Assembly: GCA_951828235.1 (NCBI GenBank)
Contig: OX639965.1
Location: forward strand, 1 to 64,000
DNA from: an uncultured Gammaproteobacteria bacterium
GTDB taxonomy: Bacteria; Pseudomonadota; Gammaproteobacteria; Steroidobacterales; Foliamicaceae
DNA: 64,000 nucleotides
Reading direction: 5' to 3'
Shown: in pieces, positions 8,224-16,531 of the stretch
Layout: each line of letters begins with the position of its first letter
Position numbering within the stretch: position 1 is the first letter of the stretch
Position numbers and translations under genes: made by a program
Notes under the pieces: generated by a model
Database searches by the model: none
What the model was told of the DNA's origin: nothing
The model's input: only the letters and a program-made list of their open reading frames with translations

Positions 8224-8262
8224 TCAGCGATCCATGGTCCGTTGTTCTTCAGGGCCTTCCAT
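8224..8262 (-). pseudogene. Vestigial start of a third tonB copy
   Basis: Downstream of exbD copy 1 there is a GGAGG, a 7-base spacer and an ATG at 8262. It encodes 12 codons beginning MEGPEEQ and ends at TGA 8224-8226. This mirrors the MEDPEQ start and ribosome site of tonB copy 2. The neighbouring spacer, including the shared GTTACAAGCGAAGTCTAC / ATTACAAGCGAAGTCTAC segment, also matches that upstream of copy 2. I read it as the stump of a tonB gene that followed exbD copy 1 before deletion and IS insertion. It is too short to be functional. Confidence 0.65.
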
Positions 8263-8346
8263 TCCCTCGCCTCCTCCGCCCCGTTACAAGCGAAGTCTAC
8301 GCCTGCCCGCACAAGGTGCTGCGGTTCGCCCCCGGCGTAAATCGCG

Positions 8347-8757
8347 TCAGTCATCGCTGGCCGCTATCGACACGTTGAAGACACCGGCCTGACGGGCGGA
8401 ATCCATGACTCCGACCAGGGTTTCCGTGTACGCCCGCTTGTCTGCCTGAATAATAACCGAACCCTCCGGGTTCTCCGCGTGCAGGCGCTCTATGTTGGCC
8501 CGCACCGCCCTTGGATCAATGCGCCGCCTGTCGATCCAGATCTCGTTCGACGCGCTGATGGCCACCAGGATGTTGGCCTTCTCCTGCCGCACGGCGGTGG
8601 GGGCGTCGGGCCGGTTCACGTCGATCCCGGCCTCCTTGATGAAGGAAGCCGTGACGATGAAAAAGATCAGCATGATGAACACCACGTCCAGCATGGGCGT
8701 GAGGTTGATCTCGGCCTTGGCTTCTTCCCCGGCGGCCTGAATGATGGATCTGCGCAT
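8347..8757 (-). CDS. exbD: ExbD/TolR-type biopolymer transport protein (copy 1)
   Basis: A 136-residue ExbD with INLTPMLDVVFIMLIFFIVTA as its single membrane helix and motor Asp, then a periplasmic domain ending SIAASDD. It lies 41 bp after exbB, so this is the promoter-proximal ExbD and the likely original partner. It differs from copy 2 mainly in the linker after the membrane helix (NRPDAPTAVRQEKANI versus NRPDAPPDQVTAKANI). Its function would be the proton-driven stator pair with ExbB that energises TonB. Confidence 0.93.
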   Translation of the reverse strand: MRRSIIQAAGEEAKAEINLTPMLDVVFIMLIFFIVTASFIKEAGIDVNRPDAPTAVRQEKANILVAISASNEIWIDRRRIDPRAVRANIERLHAENPEGSVIIQADKRAYTETLVGVMDSARQAGVFNVSIAASDD

Positions 8758-8798
8758 TAGTGCTTACTCCAGTTAATCCCTTGCGTGCGGACCAGGTC

Positions 8799-9329
8799 TC
8801 AGTGATCCATTGTCAGGTGCTCTTCCAGGTCCTCCACCTCGCGGTCGGCGCGCCGAGTGAGGTAGGTGGTCCAGAAGACTCCCGAAAGGGCGCCCACCAT
8901 GCCCGCCATGGTGGGGATTGTTGCCTTGGATACGCCGGACGCCATGGAACGCGGGTTGCCGCTGCCGGCAATCGCCATGACGTCGAACACTTCGATCATT
9001 CCGGTTACGGTGCCCAACAGCCCCAACAGCGGACAAAGCGCCACCAGCGTCTGCACGATCGGCAGCGAGCGGCTCACGGCCATCTTGAATTCCGAGATCA
9101 TTCGATCGCGGATCTGGTGGGCCTCCCAGGACTGGCGTTCGTTACGCGCTTCCCATTCATCGTAGATGGCGCTGCGCCGGTTCTTCAGCTCCACCTGGTA
9201 GAACACCAGCCGTTCGAAGACCAGCATCCACATCAGGAAGATGGTCAGTGCTATCAGGAACAGGACATCTCCGCCCAGTTCCATGAAATCGCGGATCGCC
9301 TCGAACGCGTCGTAGAACCAGCTAAACAT
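8799..9329 (-). CDS. exbB: MotA/TolQ/ExbB proton channel protein (short ExbB)
   Basis: A 176-residue ExbB-type protein. The N-terminal membrane helix is DVLFLIALTIFLMWMLVFERL. The cytoplasmic loop is followed by two more membrane spans with the conserved VALCPLLGLLGTVTGMIEVFDVMA block and the MAGMVGALSGVFWTTYL helix. I use the ATG at 9329; a TTG two codons earlier is in frame but unnecessary. It lies between the long TtpC-like ExbB and exbD copy 1. The spacing (42 bp on each side) and order match the ttpC-exbB2-exbD2-tonB2 layout known in Vibrio. Confidence 0.92.
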   Translation of the reverse strand: MFSWFYDAFEAIRDFMELGGDVLFLIALTIFLMWMLVFERLVFYQVELKNRRSAIYDEWEARNERQSWEAHQIRDRMISEFKMAVSRSLPIVQTLVALCPLLGLLGTVTGMIEVFDVMAIAGSGNPRSMASGVSKATIPTMAGMVGALSGVFWTTYLTRRADREVEDLEEHLTMDH

Positions 9330-9371
9330 GGTCAACGAATCCGGTCAGTCAAATCCCCCGACTCCGCGGCG

Positions 9372-10748
9372 CTAGGCCGGCGCCTTGTGCTGTGCTTCCG
9401 AATGTTCGGCCACGATGCCGGTGCTCTGCTCCTGCAGGATCTGCACGATGCGGCGGCTGCGCCCGCTCACAACGGTATGCAGCAGCACCATGGGTATCGC
9501 AACGCTCAGGCCCAACACTGTAGTGACCAGCGCCTGCGAAATGCCGCCCGCCATCAGCTTGGGATCGCCGGTGCCGTAAAGCGTGATCGCCTGGAAGGTC
9601 TTGATCATTCCGGTTACGGTGCCCAGCAGTCCCATCAGCGGCGCCACTACGGAGATGATCTGTATGAACAGCAAGGCCCGATTCAGCTTGGGCGTTTCCT
9701 TGAAGATGGCCTCGCCAAGCTTGAGTTCCAGCGTCTCCGTGTCCACGTCCTTGTTGTCGTGGTATACCGCGAGCACCCGTCCGAGCGCATTGTCGTCGGA
9801 AGGCGTGGAGCTTCGAAGCTGCGCCGTTACCTTGCGGCTGGCCAGCGACAAGTTCACCAGTCGTTCCAGTGAAATCAGGAGTCCGATGATGCCCAGGGCG
9901 ATAATTAGATAACCCACCAGGGCGCCCTGCTGTATACGCTCCACCAGGTTCGGGCGGCCGACCAGGGAGTTGAGCACGCCGCCCAGCGTCGGGTCCAGTC
10001 CGAACCGCACGACATCACCGGAATCCGCGCCGAGAAGGTCTTCCGTGCTGCCGGTAAAGCGGCCGGCCTCAGGCTGGCGGCCCAACTCGGTCACGTTGCC
10101 GGTTTCCTGGCGATAAGTCAGGTACTTGCCGTCGGACACGATATTGAACAGGCCGACCCGCACCACTTCGGTCGGCTCACGTTCGCCGCCCAGCGAGATG
10201 ACATCCGTGTTGAAACGGACGACTTTCGCCGACTCGGTCATTTCCCGCTGCAGCTCCCACCACAGCTGCTCCATTTCGTCTATGGAAGGCAACTCGATTC
10301 CCGATCCCAGCTTCTCCACGAGCGAAGTCAGGAATGCCGATCGTTCCGGGTACTGCACATTGGTAACCGAGGATTCGAACTTGGACCGCGCATCGCCGGC
10401 GACCTGCTGGGTTACGCCGAACAGTTCCTTCAGTGCGCCAAGCCGTTCGTCGCGGGTCTGCTTCAGCGCCGCGATGCGGCGCTCGTTCTCGCCGTAGGCG
10501 TTCTCGAGGCGCTGACTGCGGCGCTCCTCCGCGGTCTTTTCCGCATTCGCCTCGTCCAGCAGCCGTTGCTGCTCTCCACGAGCCTGGCGGAATTGCTCCT
10601 CGCGGGTGCGCATTTCCTCGTTATCGCGGACGGCGCCCTGCTCCACCAGGCGCAGCAGTTCGTCCAGCGTAAGGGCTTCCTGCGCCTGCACGGGTACCGC
10701 AAGCAGCAGGCCCAGCATCGAGCCGGCAATTGTTCTTGTCATCGTCAT
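9372..10748 (-). CDS. Long ExbB-type protein (TtpC-like)
   Basis: A 458-residue MotA/TolQ/ExbB protein with an N-terminal signal peptide (MTMTRTIAGSMLGLLLAVPVQA), a periplasmic coiled coil of ~100 residues (EEQFRQARGEQQRLLDEANAEK onward) and a further periplasmic region. The three-helix ExbB core lies at the C-terminus, with VVAPLMGLLGTVTGMIKTFQAI near residue 375. This layout is that of TtpC, the extra component of Vibrio TonB2 systems that is needed for transport of some iron-siderophores. Its stop is 42 bp before exbB, and its start is one base after the DUF3450 stop, so these genes are coupled. Confidence 0.9.
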   Translation of the reverse strand: MTMTRTIAGSMLGLLLAVPVQAQEALTLDELLRLVEQGAVRDNEEMRTREEQFRQARGEQQRLLDEANAEKTAEERRSQRLENAYGENERRIAALKQTRDERLGALKELFGVTQQVAGDARSKFESSVTNVQYPERSAFLTSLVEKLGSGIELPSIDEMEQLWWELQREMTESAKVVRFNTDVISLGGEREPTEVVRVGLFNIVSDGKYLTYRQETGNVTELGRQPEAGRFTGSTEDLLGADSGDVVRFGLDPTLGGVLNSLVGRPNLVERIQQGALVGYLIIALGIIGLLISLERLVNLSLASRKVTAQLRSSTPSDDNALGRVLAVYHDNKDVDTETLELKLGEAIFKETPKLNRALLFIQIISVVAPLMGLLGTVTGMIKTFQAITLYGTGDPKLMAGGISQALVTTVLGLSVAIPMVLLHTVVSGRSRRIVQILQEQSTGIVAEHSEAQHKAPA

Positions 10749-11513
10749 TTATCCAGCCTCCGGCGCGGCGACAGGCAGCAGCAACAGGTCAGGGGCAACC
10801 TGCTTGCGCGCGACCCGCAGGCCCTGGCGCACCTGGTTGCGGTAACTGCCGTCCAGATCGACCCAGGACCTGGAATCGTGGTCCCACATGCGCGTCGCGC
10901 TCAGGTCCGCGGTCTGATAAACAAGCGAAACGCGGCCGATGCGCAGCACATCCACTTCCAGCGTTCCGCCTTCATGGTCCACCGAGGCCTTGTAGGCTTC
11001 AATGGTGCGTCCATAGTCGTTCTCGATCTGGTATGCCTCGAGAACCTTGCGGAATTTCTCGGCAACCGTGACGTCCTCGCGCTCCATCAGCTCATAGAGT
11101 TCGCCTACCCGGCTGCGGCGCTCATCCAGCAGGAAGGGCGAATCCGCCTCGACGAACATGTCCAGCGACTCGATCATGCGCACCATCAGCGGCAGCATCT
11201 GGCGGCCGGTTGCCTCGACTTCGTCGATGGCCTGGTTCAACTTGCCGATATCGCTTTCCTGCCGGTCGATCTGCCGCTGCATCAGCGTATTGAAGACCTT
11301 CAGACCTTCGAGTTCCTTCAGCACCCGCTTGTATTCCGTCTCCAGCGAGTCCGTCTCCTTGACAATGTCGTCGATCCGATTCTGGGATTGCCTGCCGGCC
11401 TCCGCCCGATCGGCCTGAACGTCCTCGATCTCCTCCAGCGTCGTGGCTCCCGCCAGCGCGGCTGCAGCCAGCAGCGCCCCGGCGCACAACGACCCCCTAA
11501 GAATTGGCTTCAT
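10749..11513 (-). CDS. DUF3450 family exported coiled-coil protein
   Basis: A 254-residue protein with a signal peptide (ILRGSLCAGALLAAAALAGA) and a long coiled coil (VKETDSLETEYKRVLKELEGLK ...), then a small C-terminal domain with RVSLVYQTADLSATRMWDH. DUF3450 proteins are regularly encoded first in TonB/ExbB operons of this type, but their biochemical role is not known. ATG 11513 is preceded by GGGGAGC. An open frame extends further upstream but lacks a ribosome site and would bury the signal peptide. It is the first gene of the operon running to 3919. Confidence 0.88.
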   Translation of the reverse strand: MKPILRGSLCAGALLAAAALAGATTLEEIEDVQADRAEAGRQSQNRIDDIVKETDSLETEYKRVLKELEGLKVFNTLMQRQIDRQESDIGKLNQAIDEVEATGRQMLPLMVRMIESLDMFVEADSPFLLDERRSRVGELYELMEREDVTVAEKFRKVLEAYQIENDYGRTIEAYKASVDHEGGTLEVDVLRIGRVSLVYQTADLSATRMWDHDSRSWVDLDGSYRNQVRQGLRVARKQVAPDLLLLPVAAPEAG

Positions 11514-11595
11514 CAAGAGCTCCCCTTGTACATCCCAAAGCAGGTACATGACCACCAGGCGGGTTCCAAGAGACCGGCCTGATGCAAGGCACGGG

Positions 11596-11604
11596 ATATT
11601 AGCA
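11596..11604 (-). promoter_or_regulatory. Candidate extended -10 promoter for the TonB operon
   Basis: On the minus strand TGC-TAATAT (11604-11596) forms an extended -10 element about 80 bp before the DUF3450 start. I see no convincing -35 box at the right spacing. It is placed in the 235-bp divergent gap shared with the leu leader. Confidence 0.3.
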
Positions 11605-11712
11605 CAGCTTGGACTTGACGCGTTTTTCGTGAGCGTGACAGCGGGGCGCGGCAAGGGCCCTAATTTGCAGCCCCGTTCTGGCCGGTCGCCTGTCCCTCCG
11701 CCCGCGCCGGCC

Positions 11713-11740
11713 TTGACATGCGGGCTGCATGGCGCATAAT
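11713..11740 (+). promoter_or_regulatory. Sigma-70 promoter of the leu-his unit
   Basis: A perfect -35 box TTGACA (11713-11718), a 16-bp spacer and CATAAT (11735-11740; 5 of 6 to consensus) precede the leader peptide. The expected transcription start is near 11747, only about two bases before the leader ATG (11749), so the leader would be translated from an almost leaderless mRNA. This is one of the strongest promoter matches in the window. Confidence 0.75.
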
Positions 11741-11748
11741 CCGCGCAC

Positions 11749-11853
11749 ATGAACGTTCGCCGCCCAGCCCTGAGGCTCCACGCAGCCGCTATTGGCCTGC
11801 GTCCGGCTGCGCTCGCACTGCTTGCGGGGCACCTAAAGCGGGGTAAGGAATAG
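11749..11853 (+). CDS. Candidate leucine leader peptide (LeuL-like), 34 aa
   Basis: A short ORF directly after the promoter, from ATG 11749 to TAG 11851-11853. It holds seven Leu in 34 residues (positions 8, 10, 17, 22, 24, 25, 29), with the run LALLAGHL near the end, plus one Ile. The final codons (CTA AAG CGG GGT) contain the antiterminator strand of the attenuator downstream. Leader peptides like this sense charged tRNA-Leu by ribosome stalling. There is no recognisable Shine-Dalgarno sequence, consistent with leaderless initiation. The Leu enrichment is moderate because Ala is also frequent, so the call rests on position and on the alternative RNA fold. Confidence 0.6.
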   Translation: MNVRRPALRLHAAAIGLRPAALALLAGHLKRGKE

Positions 11854-11918
11854 GCCCGGGCAACTGAAAACGCCTCTTTTCGAACCCCGCTAACCGAACA
11901 CCGGATGCGGGGTTTTTT
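11837..11918 (+). terminator. Transcription attenuator upstream of leuA
   Basis: The terminator is AACCCCGC (11883-11890) paired with GCGGGGTT (11907-11914), followed by a T-run (11913-11918). A competing strand AGCGGGGT (11837-11844), inside the last codons of the leader ORF, is exactly complementary to ACCCCGCT (11884-11891) and would block the terminator. The logic fits classical attenuation. A ribosome stalled at the Leu codons leaves 11837-11844 free to form the antiterminator. A ribosome that reaches the TAG covers that strand, so the terminator forms. leuA starts 36 bp after the T-run. Confidence 0.75.
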
Positions 11919-11953
11919 CTGTGGGCATACCACGACCTCATGAGAACCTCAAT

Positions 11954-13537
11954 ATGAACCAGCAAGCCGATAAGGATCGCGTTCGCATTTTCGACACCAC
12001 CTTGCGCGACGGCGAACAAGCGCCTGGCTGCAGCATGACGCTGCGCGAGAAGCTCAAGGTGGCGCGGGCGCTCCGTGACATGCGGGTCGACATCATCGAG
12101 GCCGGCTTTGCCGCGGCCTCGCCGGGTGACTTCGAATCCGTGCGGGAAGTTGCCAGCACGATCAAGGGGGTCACGATCTGTTCGCTGGCGCGCTGCCACG
12201 AAGGCGACATCGAGCAGGCTGCCAGGGCCCTGGAACCGGCGGCCCGCAAGCGTATCCACGTGTTCGTCGCGACCAGCGAGATACACCGCAAGTTCAAGCT
12301 GGAAATGGAGCGCGAGGAAGTCCTGCGCCGCGCGGTGGAGGGCGTGCGCCTGGCCAGGCAGGCCTGCGACGACGTGGAGTTCTCTCCCGAGGACGCCTCG
12401 CGCACCGAGCCTGAGTTCCTGACCGAAATCGTCAGCGCGGTCGTGGAGGCTGGCGCCACCACGGTCAATATTCCCGACACCGTGGGTTACGCGATGCCGG
12501 AGCAGTTCAAGGAGCTGTTCGAGCATCTGCGCGCCACGGTTCCCGGTATCGAGGACGTGGTGTTGAGCGCCCACTGCCACGACGACCTTGGCCTTTCGGT
12601 CGCCAACAGCCTGGCGGCCGTGGCGGGCGGCGCCCGGCAGATCGAATGCACCGTCAACGGGATCGGCGAGCGCGCCGGCAACTGCTCCCTGGAAGAGGTG
12701 GTCATGGCGCTCAAGGTGCGCGCCGATTTCTTCGGCCTGAAGACCGGGATTGAGACCACCGGACTCTACCCCGCCAGCCGGCTGGTCTCCAGCGTCACCG
12801 GCATGCACCCGCCGCGCAACAAGGCCATCGTGGGCAAGAACGCCTTCGCGCACGAAGCGGGCATTCATCAGCACGGCATGCTCAAGCACTCCCAGACCTA
12901 CGAGATCATGCGTCCCGAGTCGGTGGGCATGCACCGCTCCAACCTGGTGCTGGGCAAGCACTCCGGGCGGCACGCCTTCCGCGACCGCACCCGCCAGCTC
13001 GGTTTCGAACTGAGCGAGGACCAGCTGAACCGGGCGTTCATCGAATTCAAGAAACTGGCCGACCGCAAGAAGGATCTGTTCGACGCAGACATCGAGGCCC
13101 TGATCGTGCACAAGGACAGCGCCGCGATGGGCCCCTGGCGCTTGCGCGAACTGCGCATCAACACCGGTGGCAGCACCCTGGCGGTGGCGGCCGTGCGCCT
13201 GGAACACGACAGCGGGGAACAGCGCGACGAGGCGGCCGTGGGCGACGGTCCGATCGACGCCACCTTCAAGGCGCTGGAACGGGCAACCGAAATGAGCGTC
13301 GAACTGATCCACTTCGACGTGCGCAGCGTCACGACGGGCGAGGATGCACAGGGCGAGGCCACCGTTACGGCACGCTGGGGCGACTCCTCGTATCGCGGCC
13401 GCGCCGTCAGCACCGACATCGTGGAAGCCGGCGCCGAAGCCCTGCTGGAAGTGCTCAACCGTGTGCTGCGCGCCAAGGCGCGGCTGGATTCCGGAAAAGC
13501 CGCCAAACGGGGGCCGCGCAGGCGCCTTGGGCCGTAA
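11954..13537 (+). CDS. leuA: 2-isopropylmalate synthase
   Basis: A 527-residue LeuA that condenses acetyl-CoA with 2-oxoisovalerate, the first committed step of leucine synthesis. It shows the N-terminal FDTTLRDGEQAPGCSM substrate/metal motif, the HxH metal ligands in LSAHCHDDLGLSVANS, and GIGERAGNCSLEEV. The C-terminal regulatory LeuA dimer domain (from ~residue 390) binds leucine for feedback inhibition. ATG 11954 is preferred to a GTG at 11921 that overlaps the attenuator T-run. A five-codon ORF (11940-11957) ends in an ATGA overlap with this start and may help initiation, as the ribosome site is weak. Confidence 0.95.
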   Translation: MNQQADKDRVRIFDTTLRDGEQAPGCSMTLREKLKVARALRDMRVDIIEAGFAAASPGDFESVREVASTIKGVTICSLARCHEGDIEQAARALEPAARKRIHVFVATSEIHRKFKLEMEREEVLRRAVEGVRLARQACDDVEFSPEDASRTEPEFLTEIVSAVVEAGATTVNIPDTVGYAMPEQFKELFEHLRATVPGIEDVVLSAHCHDDLGLSVANSLAAVAGGARQIECTVNGIGERAGNCSLEEVVMALKVRADFFGLKTGIETTGLYPASRLVSSVTGMHPPRNKAIVGKNAFAHEAGIHQHGMLKHSQTYEIMRPESVGMHRSNLVLGKHSGRHAFRDRTRQLGFELSEDQLNRAFIEFKKLADRKKDLFDADIEALIVHKDSAAMGPWRLRELRINTGGSTLAVAAVRLEHDSGEQRDEAAVGDGPIDATFKALERATEMSVELIHFDVRSVTTGEDAQGEATVTARWGDSSYRGRAVSTDIVEAGAEALLEVLNRVLRAKARLDSGKAAKRGPRRRLGP

Positions 13538-13594
13538 AATCGCGGCGAGCCGCAGTTTTCGGCGATTCCTTCACCTACTGGAGATCCCAAAGTC

Positions 13595-14533
13595 ATGAGC
13601 GCACAAGCGGAATGGATCTGGCACGACGGCGAAATCAAGCCGTACATGGAGGCCCAGACGCACGTCATGACGCACGCGCTGCACTACGGCACCTCGGTTT
13701 TCGAGGGCATTCGCTGTTACGCAAGCCACCTGGGGCCGGTAATTTTCCGGCTGCGTGCGCATACCCGGCGAATGTACAACTCGGCCAAGATTTACCGGCT
13801 TAAGATTCCGTACACGCCGGACGAAGTGAACGACGCCTGTCGCCAGGTCATTGCCCGCAACCAGCTGTTTGAAGGCGCGTACATCCGTCCGATAGCATTT
13901 CGCGGCGCCGGCGACCTCAGAATCCTGCCGTCGGCCAGCGTTCCGGTGCATGTTGCGGTCGCCGCCTGGCAATGGGGTTCGTACCTGGGCGGTACGGACG
14001 ACGGCGTGGACGTATGCTGCACATCCTGGCAACGGGTGGCGCCCAATACCGTGCCTGCATTGGCCAAGGCGGGCGGAAATTACCTTTCGAGCGTTCTGGT
14101 CACGCTTGAAGCCCAGGAGAACGGCTACGTCGAAGGACTCGCAATGACCCATGACGGACTGGTCAGCGAAGGCGCGGGCGAAAACGTCTTCGTGGCGGTG
14201 GCCGGCAAGCTCTACACCCCACCCTACTCCGCCTCCATCCTGCCTGGGATTACCCGCGACACGGTGATCAAGCTGGCCAGAGGGTTGGGTATTGCAGTGA
14301 TCCAAGAGGCCCTGCCGCGCGAGGTGCTCTACATCGCGGACGAAGTGTTCCTGGCGGGCACGGCGGCGGAAATCACGCCGGTTCGCAGCCTGGACCGCCT
14401 GACCATCGGAAACGGCAAGCCCGGCGAGCTGACCCGGGCCCTGCAGGACGCGTTTTTCGGGCTGTTCGACGGGCGCACGGCCGACCCACGCGGATGGCTG
14501 GAGCCGGTGGAAGGCATCGAGCAGGAGGACTGA
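13595..14533 (+). CDS. ilvE: Branched-chain amino acid aminotransferase
   Basis: A 312-residue class IV PLP aminotransferase that performs the last step of leucine, valine and isoleucine synthesis. Visible features are the [16 protein letters not shown] start of the family, IRPIAFRG, the PLP lysine in [13 protein letters not shown], and the [12 protein letters not shown] and [13 protein letters not shown] blocks that bind the cofactor phosphate. Start ATG 13595 follows GGAG by about 10 bases. It lies between leuA and leuC, so the leucine pathway from condensation to transamination is in one transcription unit. No deviation from the family is seen. Confidence 0.93.
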   Translation: MSAQAEWIWHDGEIKPYMEAQTHVMTHALHYGTSVFEGIRCYASHLGPVIFRLRAHTRRMYNSAKIYRLKIPYTPDEVNDACRQVIARNQLFEGAYIRPIAFRGAGDLRILPSASVPVHVAVAAWQWGSYLGGTDDGVDVCCTSWQRVAPNTVPALAKAGGNYLSSVLVTLEAQENGYVEGLAMTHDGLVSEGAGENVFVAVAGKLYTPPYSASILPGITRDTVIKLARGLGIAVIQEALPREVLYIADEVFLAGTAAEITPVRSLDRLTIGNGKPGELTRALQDAFFGLFDGRTADPRGWLEPVEGIEQED

Positions 14534-14538
14534 TCAAG

Positions 14539-15945
14539 ATGCCGGAACAGACCCTGCTCTCAAAGATCTGGGACGCGCACGAAGTCGTCCCCGAAACGCC
14601 GGACACGCCGGCGGTGCTCTACATCGACCTGCACCTGGTGCACGAGGTCACGACGCCGCAGGCCTTCGACGTCCTGCGCGCGAGCGGACTGCCGGTGCGC
14701 CGGCCGGACCGCACGCTGGCGACCATGGACCACTCGACGCCGACGGAGCCGGCTTCCACCCTGGAGGAACTGGAGAAGGTAGCGCTGCCCGCGGCGGCCG
14801 CCCAGGTCCGCGCCATGATTGAGAACTGCGAGGAGTTCGGCGTGGAGCTGCGCGGGCTGGACAGTCCGGAACGCGGAATCGTGCACGTTGTGGGCCCCGA
14901 GCAGGGCGCCACCTGGCCCGGGCACACGGTGGTTTGCGGAGACAGCCACACCAGTACTCACGGCGCCTTCGGCGCGCTGGCCTTCGGCATCGGCACCACC
15001 GAGGTGGGCCACGTGCTTGCCACGCAGTGCCTGCTGCAGCGCAGGCCGGGGGCGCTGGCGGTAAACGTGAGCGGCCGCCTGGGTCCCGGCGTGACTTCCA
15101 AGGACCTGATCCTGGCGATCATCCGCAAACTGGGCGTTGGCGGCGGAACCGGGCGGGTCCTGCAGTATCGCGGCGAAACCATCCGGGCGCTGACCATGGA
15201 GCAGCGCATGACCATGTGCAACATGAGCATCGAGGCCGGCGCCCGCGCCGGCATGGTGGCCCCGGACGACACGGCCTACGAATGGCTGTACGGGCGCCCC
15301 ATGGCGCCGGCCGGCGCCGAATGGGACGCTGCGCTTGCCGGCTGGCGCGAACTCGAGGACCGCGGCCATGCGGAGTTCGAAGGGGAAGTGAGCCTGGATG
15401 CCGGCCAACTACGCCCGATGGTGACCTACGGCACCAATCCCGGAATGTCGGCGCAGATCGACGAACCGGTGCCCGGAAGCGGCGTTCCCGCCATCGACAA
15501 GGCGCTGGCCTACATGGGCGTGGAGCCGGGCAAACCGTTGCAGGGACGCGAGGTGGACATCGTGTTTCTCGGCAGCTGCACCAATTCCCGGATGAGCGAC
15601 CTGCGCTCCGCCGCGGAACTGATGCGCGGACGCCGGGTGGCGGACAGCGTGCGCATGCTGGTGGTGCCGGGATCGCAGATCGTAAAGCGCGAGGCCGAGG
15701 CCGAGGGCCTGCACGAGGTTTTCCTGTCGGCGGGCGCCGAATGGCGCGAAGCCGGCTGCTCGATGTGCATCGGCATGAACGGCGACACGGTGGGCGCCGG
15801 AAAACTCTGCGTCAGCACCAGCAACCGCAACTTCGAAGGCCGGCAGGGACCGGGCGCGCGCACCGTCCTGGCCAGCCCGCTGACCGCTGCGGCCAGCGCC
15901 ATACGGGGCCGCGTGGCGGACCCGCGCGAGCTGATGGACGGCTGA
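14539..15945 (+). CDS. leuC: 3-isopropylmalate dehydratase large subunit
   Basis: A 468-residue aconitase-family protein of normal LeuC length. The 4Fe-4S cluster ligands are in [13 protein letters not shown] and SMCIGMNGD (the C...CxxC pattern: the GSCTNS Cys, then C-S-M-C). The N-terminal DHSTPT and [30 protein letters not shown] blocks are typical. ATG 14539 is chosen because AGGAGG lies 12 bases upstream; an earlier frame start has no ribosome site. It works with LeuD to isomerise 2- to 3-isopropylmalate. Confidence 0.96.
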   Translation: MPEQTLLSKIWDAHEVVPETPDTPAVLYIDLHLVHEVTTPQAFDVLRASGLPVRRPDRTLATMDHSTPTEPASTLEELEKVALPAAAAQVRAMIENCEEFGVELRGLDSPERGIVHVVGPEQGATWPGHTVVCGDSHTSTHGAFGALAFGIGTTEVGHVLATQCLLQRRPGALAVNVSGRLGPGVTSKDLILAIIRKLGVGGGTGRVLQYRGETIRALTMEQRMTMCNMSIEAGARAGMVAPDDTAYEWLYGRPMAPAGAEWDAALAGWRELEDRGHAEFEGEVSLDAGQLRPMVTYGTNPGMSAQIDEPVPGSGVPAIDKALAYMGVEPGKPLQGREVDIVFLGSCTNSRMSDLRSAAELMRGRRVADSVRMLVVPGSQIVKREAEAEGLHEVFLSAGAEWREAGCSMCIGMNGDTVGAGKLCVSTSNRNFEGRQGPGARTVLASPLTAAASAIRGRVADPRELMDG

Positions 15946-15958
15946 GCGAGGGAGCGTC

Positions 15959-16531
15959 ATGGAAAAAATCATCCGCATCCAGTCGCGCACGGTCGTCCTC
16001 GATATCGACAACGTCGACACCGACCAGATCATTCCCGCGCGCTACCTCACGACCACCGGGCGCGACGGCCTGGGAGAGGCGGCCTTCCATGACTGGCGGT
16101 ACGCCAAGAGCGGGGAGCTCAACCCCGATTTCGTGCTCAACCACGCGGAGAACCGGGGCCGCACCATCCTGATCGCGGGCGACAACTTCGGTTGCGGCTC
16201 CTCCCGTGAACATGCCCCGTGGGCACTGCTGGACATCGGGCTCAAGGCCGTGATCAGCACCAGCATCGCCGACATCTTCCGCAACAACTCGCTCAAGAAC
16301 GGCTTCGTTCCGGTCGTGATCGATGAGAAGCCCCACCGCTGGCTGCTGGCCAACCCGGGAGCGGAAATCGCGATCGACCTGGAGCAGGCGCAGGTCGAAC
16401 TTCCCGACGGGCCGCCCTGCCCGTTCGAGATTGACCGTTTCGCGCGCTACTGCCTGATGAATGGCGTCGATCAACTCGGTTACCTGCTTCAGCAGAGCGA
16501 CCGGATCAGCGCCTGGGAGGCCAGCCATTGA
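15959..16531 (+). CDS. leuD: 3-isopropylmalate dehydratase small subunit
   Basis: A 190-residue LeuD with the swivel-domain motif FGCGSSREHAPWAL, NVDTDQIIPARYL near the N-terminus and IFRNNSLKNGFVPV. It is the partner of LeuC, 13 bp downstream of it, with a GGAG ribosome site before ATG 15959. The stop TGA overlaps the TTG start of leuB (TTGA at 16528-16531). Length is slightly short of the E. coli 201 residues, which is normal for the family. Confidence 0.95.
   Translation: MEKIIRIQSRTVVLDIDNVDTDQIIPARYLTTTGRDGLGEAAFHDWRYAKSGELNPDFVLNHAENRGRTILIAGDNFGCGSSREHAPWALLDIGLKAVISTSIADIFRNNSLKNGFVPVVIDEKPHRWLLANPGAEIAIDLEQAQVELPDGPPCPFEIDRFARYCLMNGVDQLGYLLQQSDRISAWEASH

Noticed and set aside
11789-13312. 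A 507-codon minus-strand frame opposite leuA
   Set aside because: leuA is certain from its motifs; the opposite frame has low-complexity His/Gly/Val-rich sequence typical of a shadow frame.
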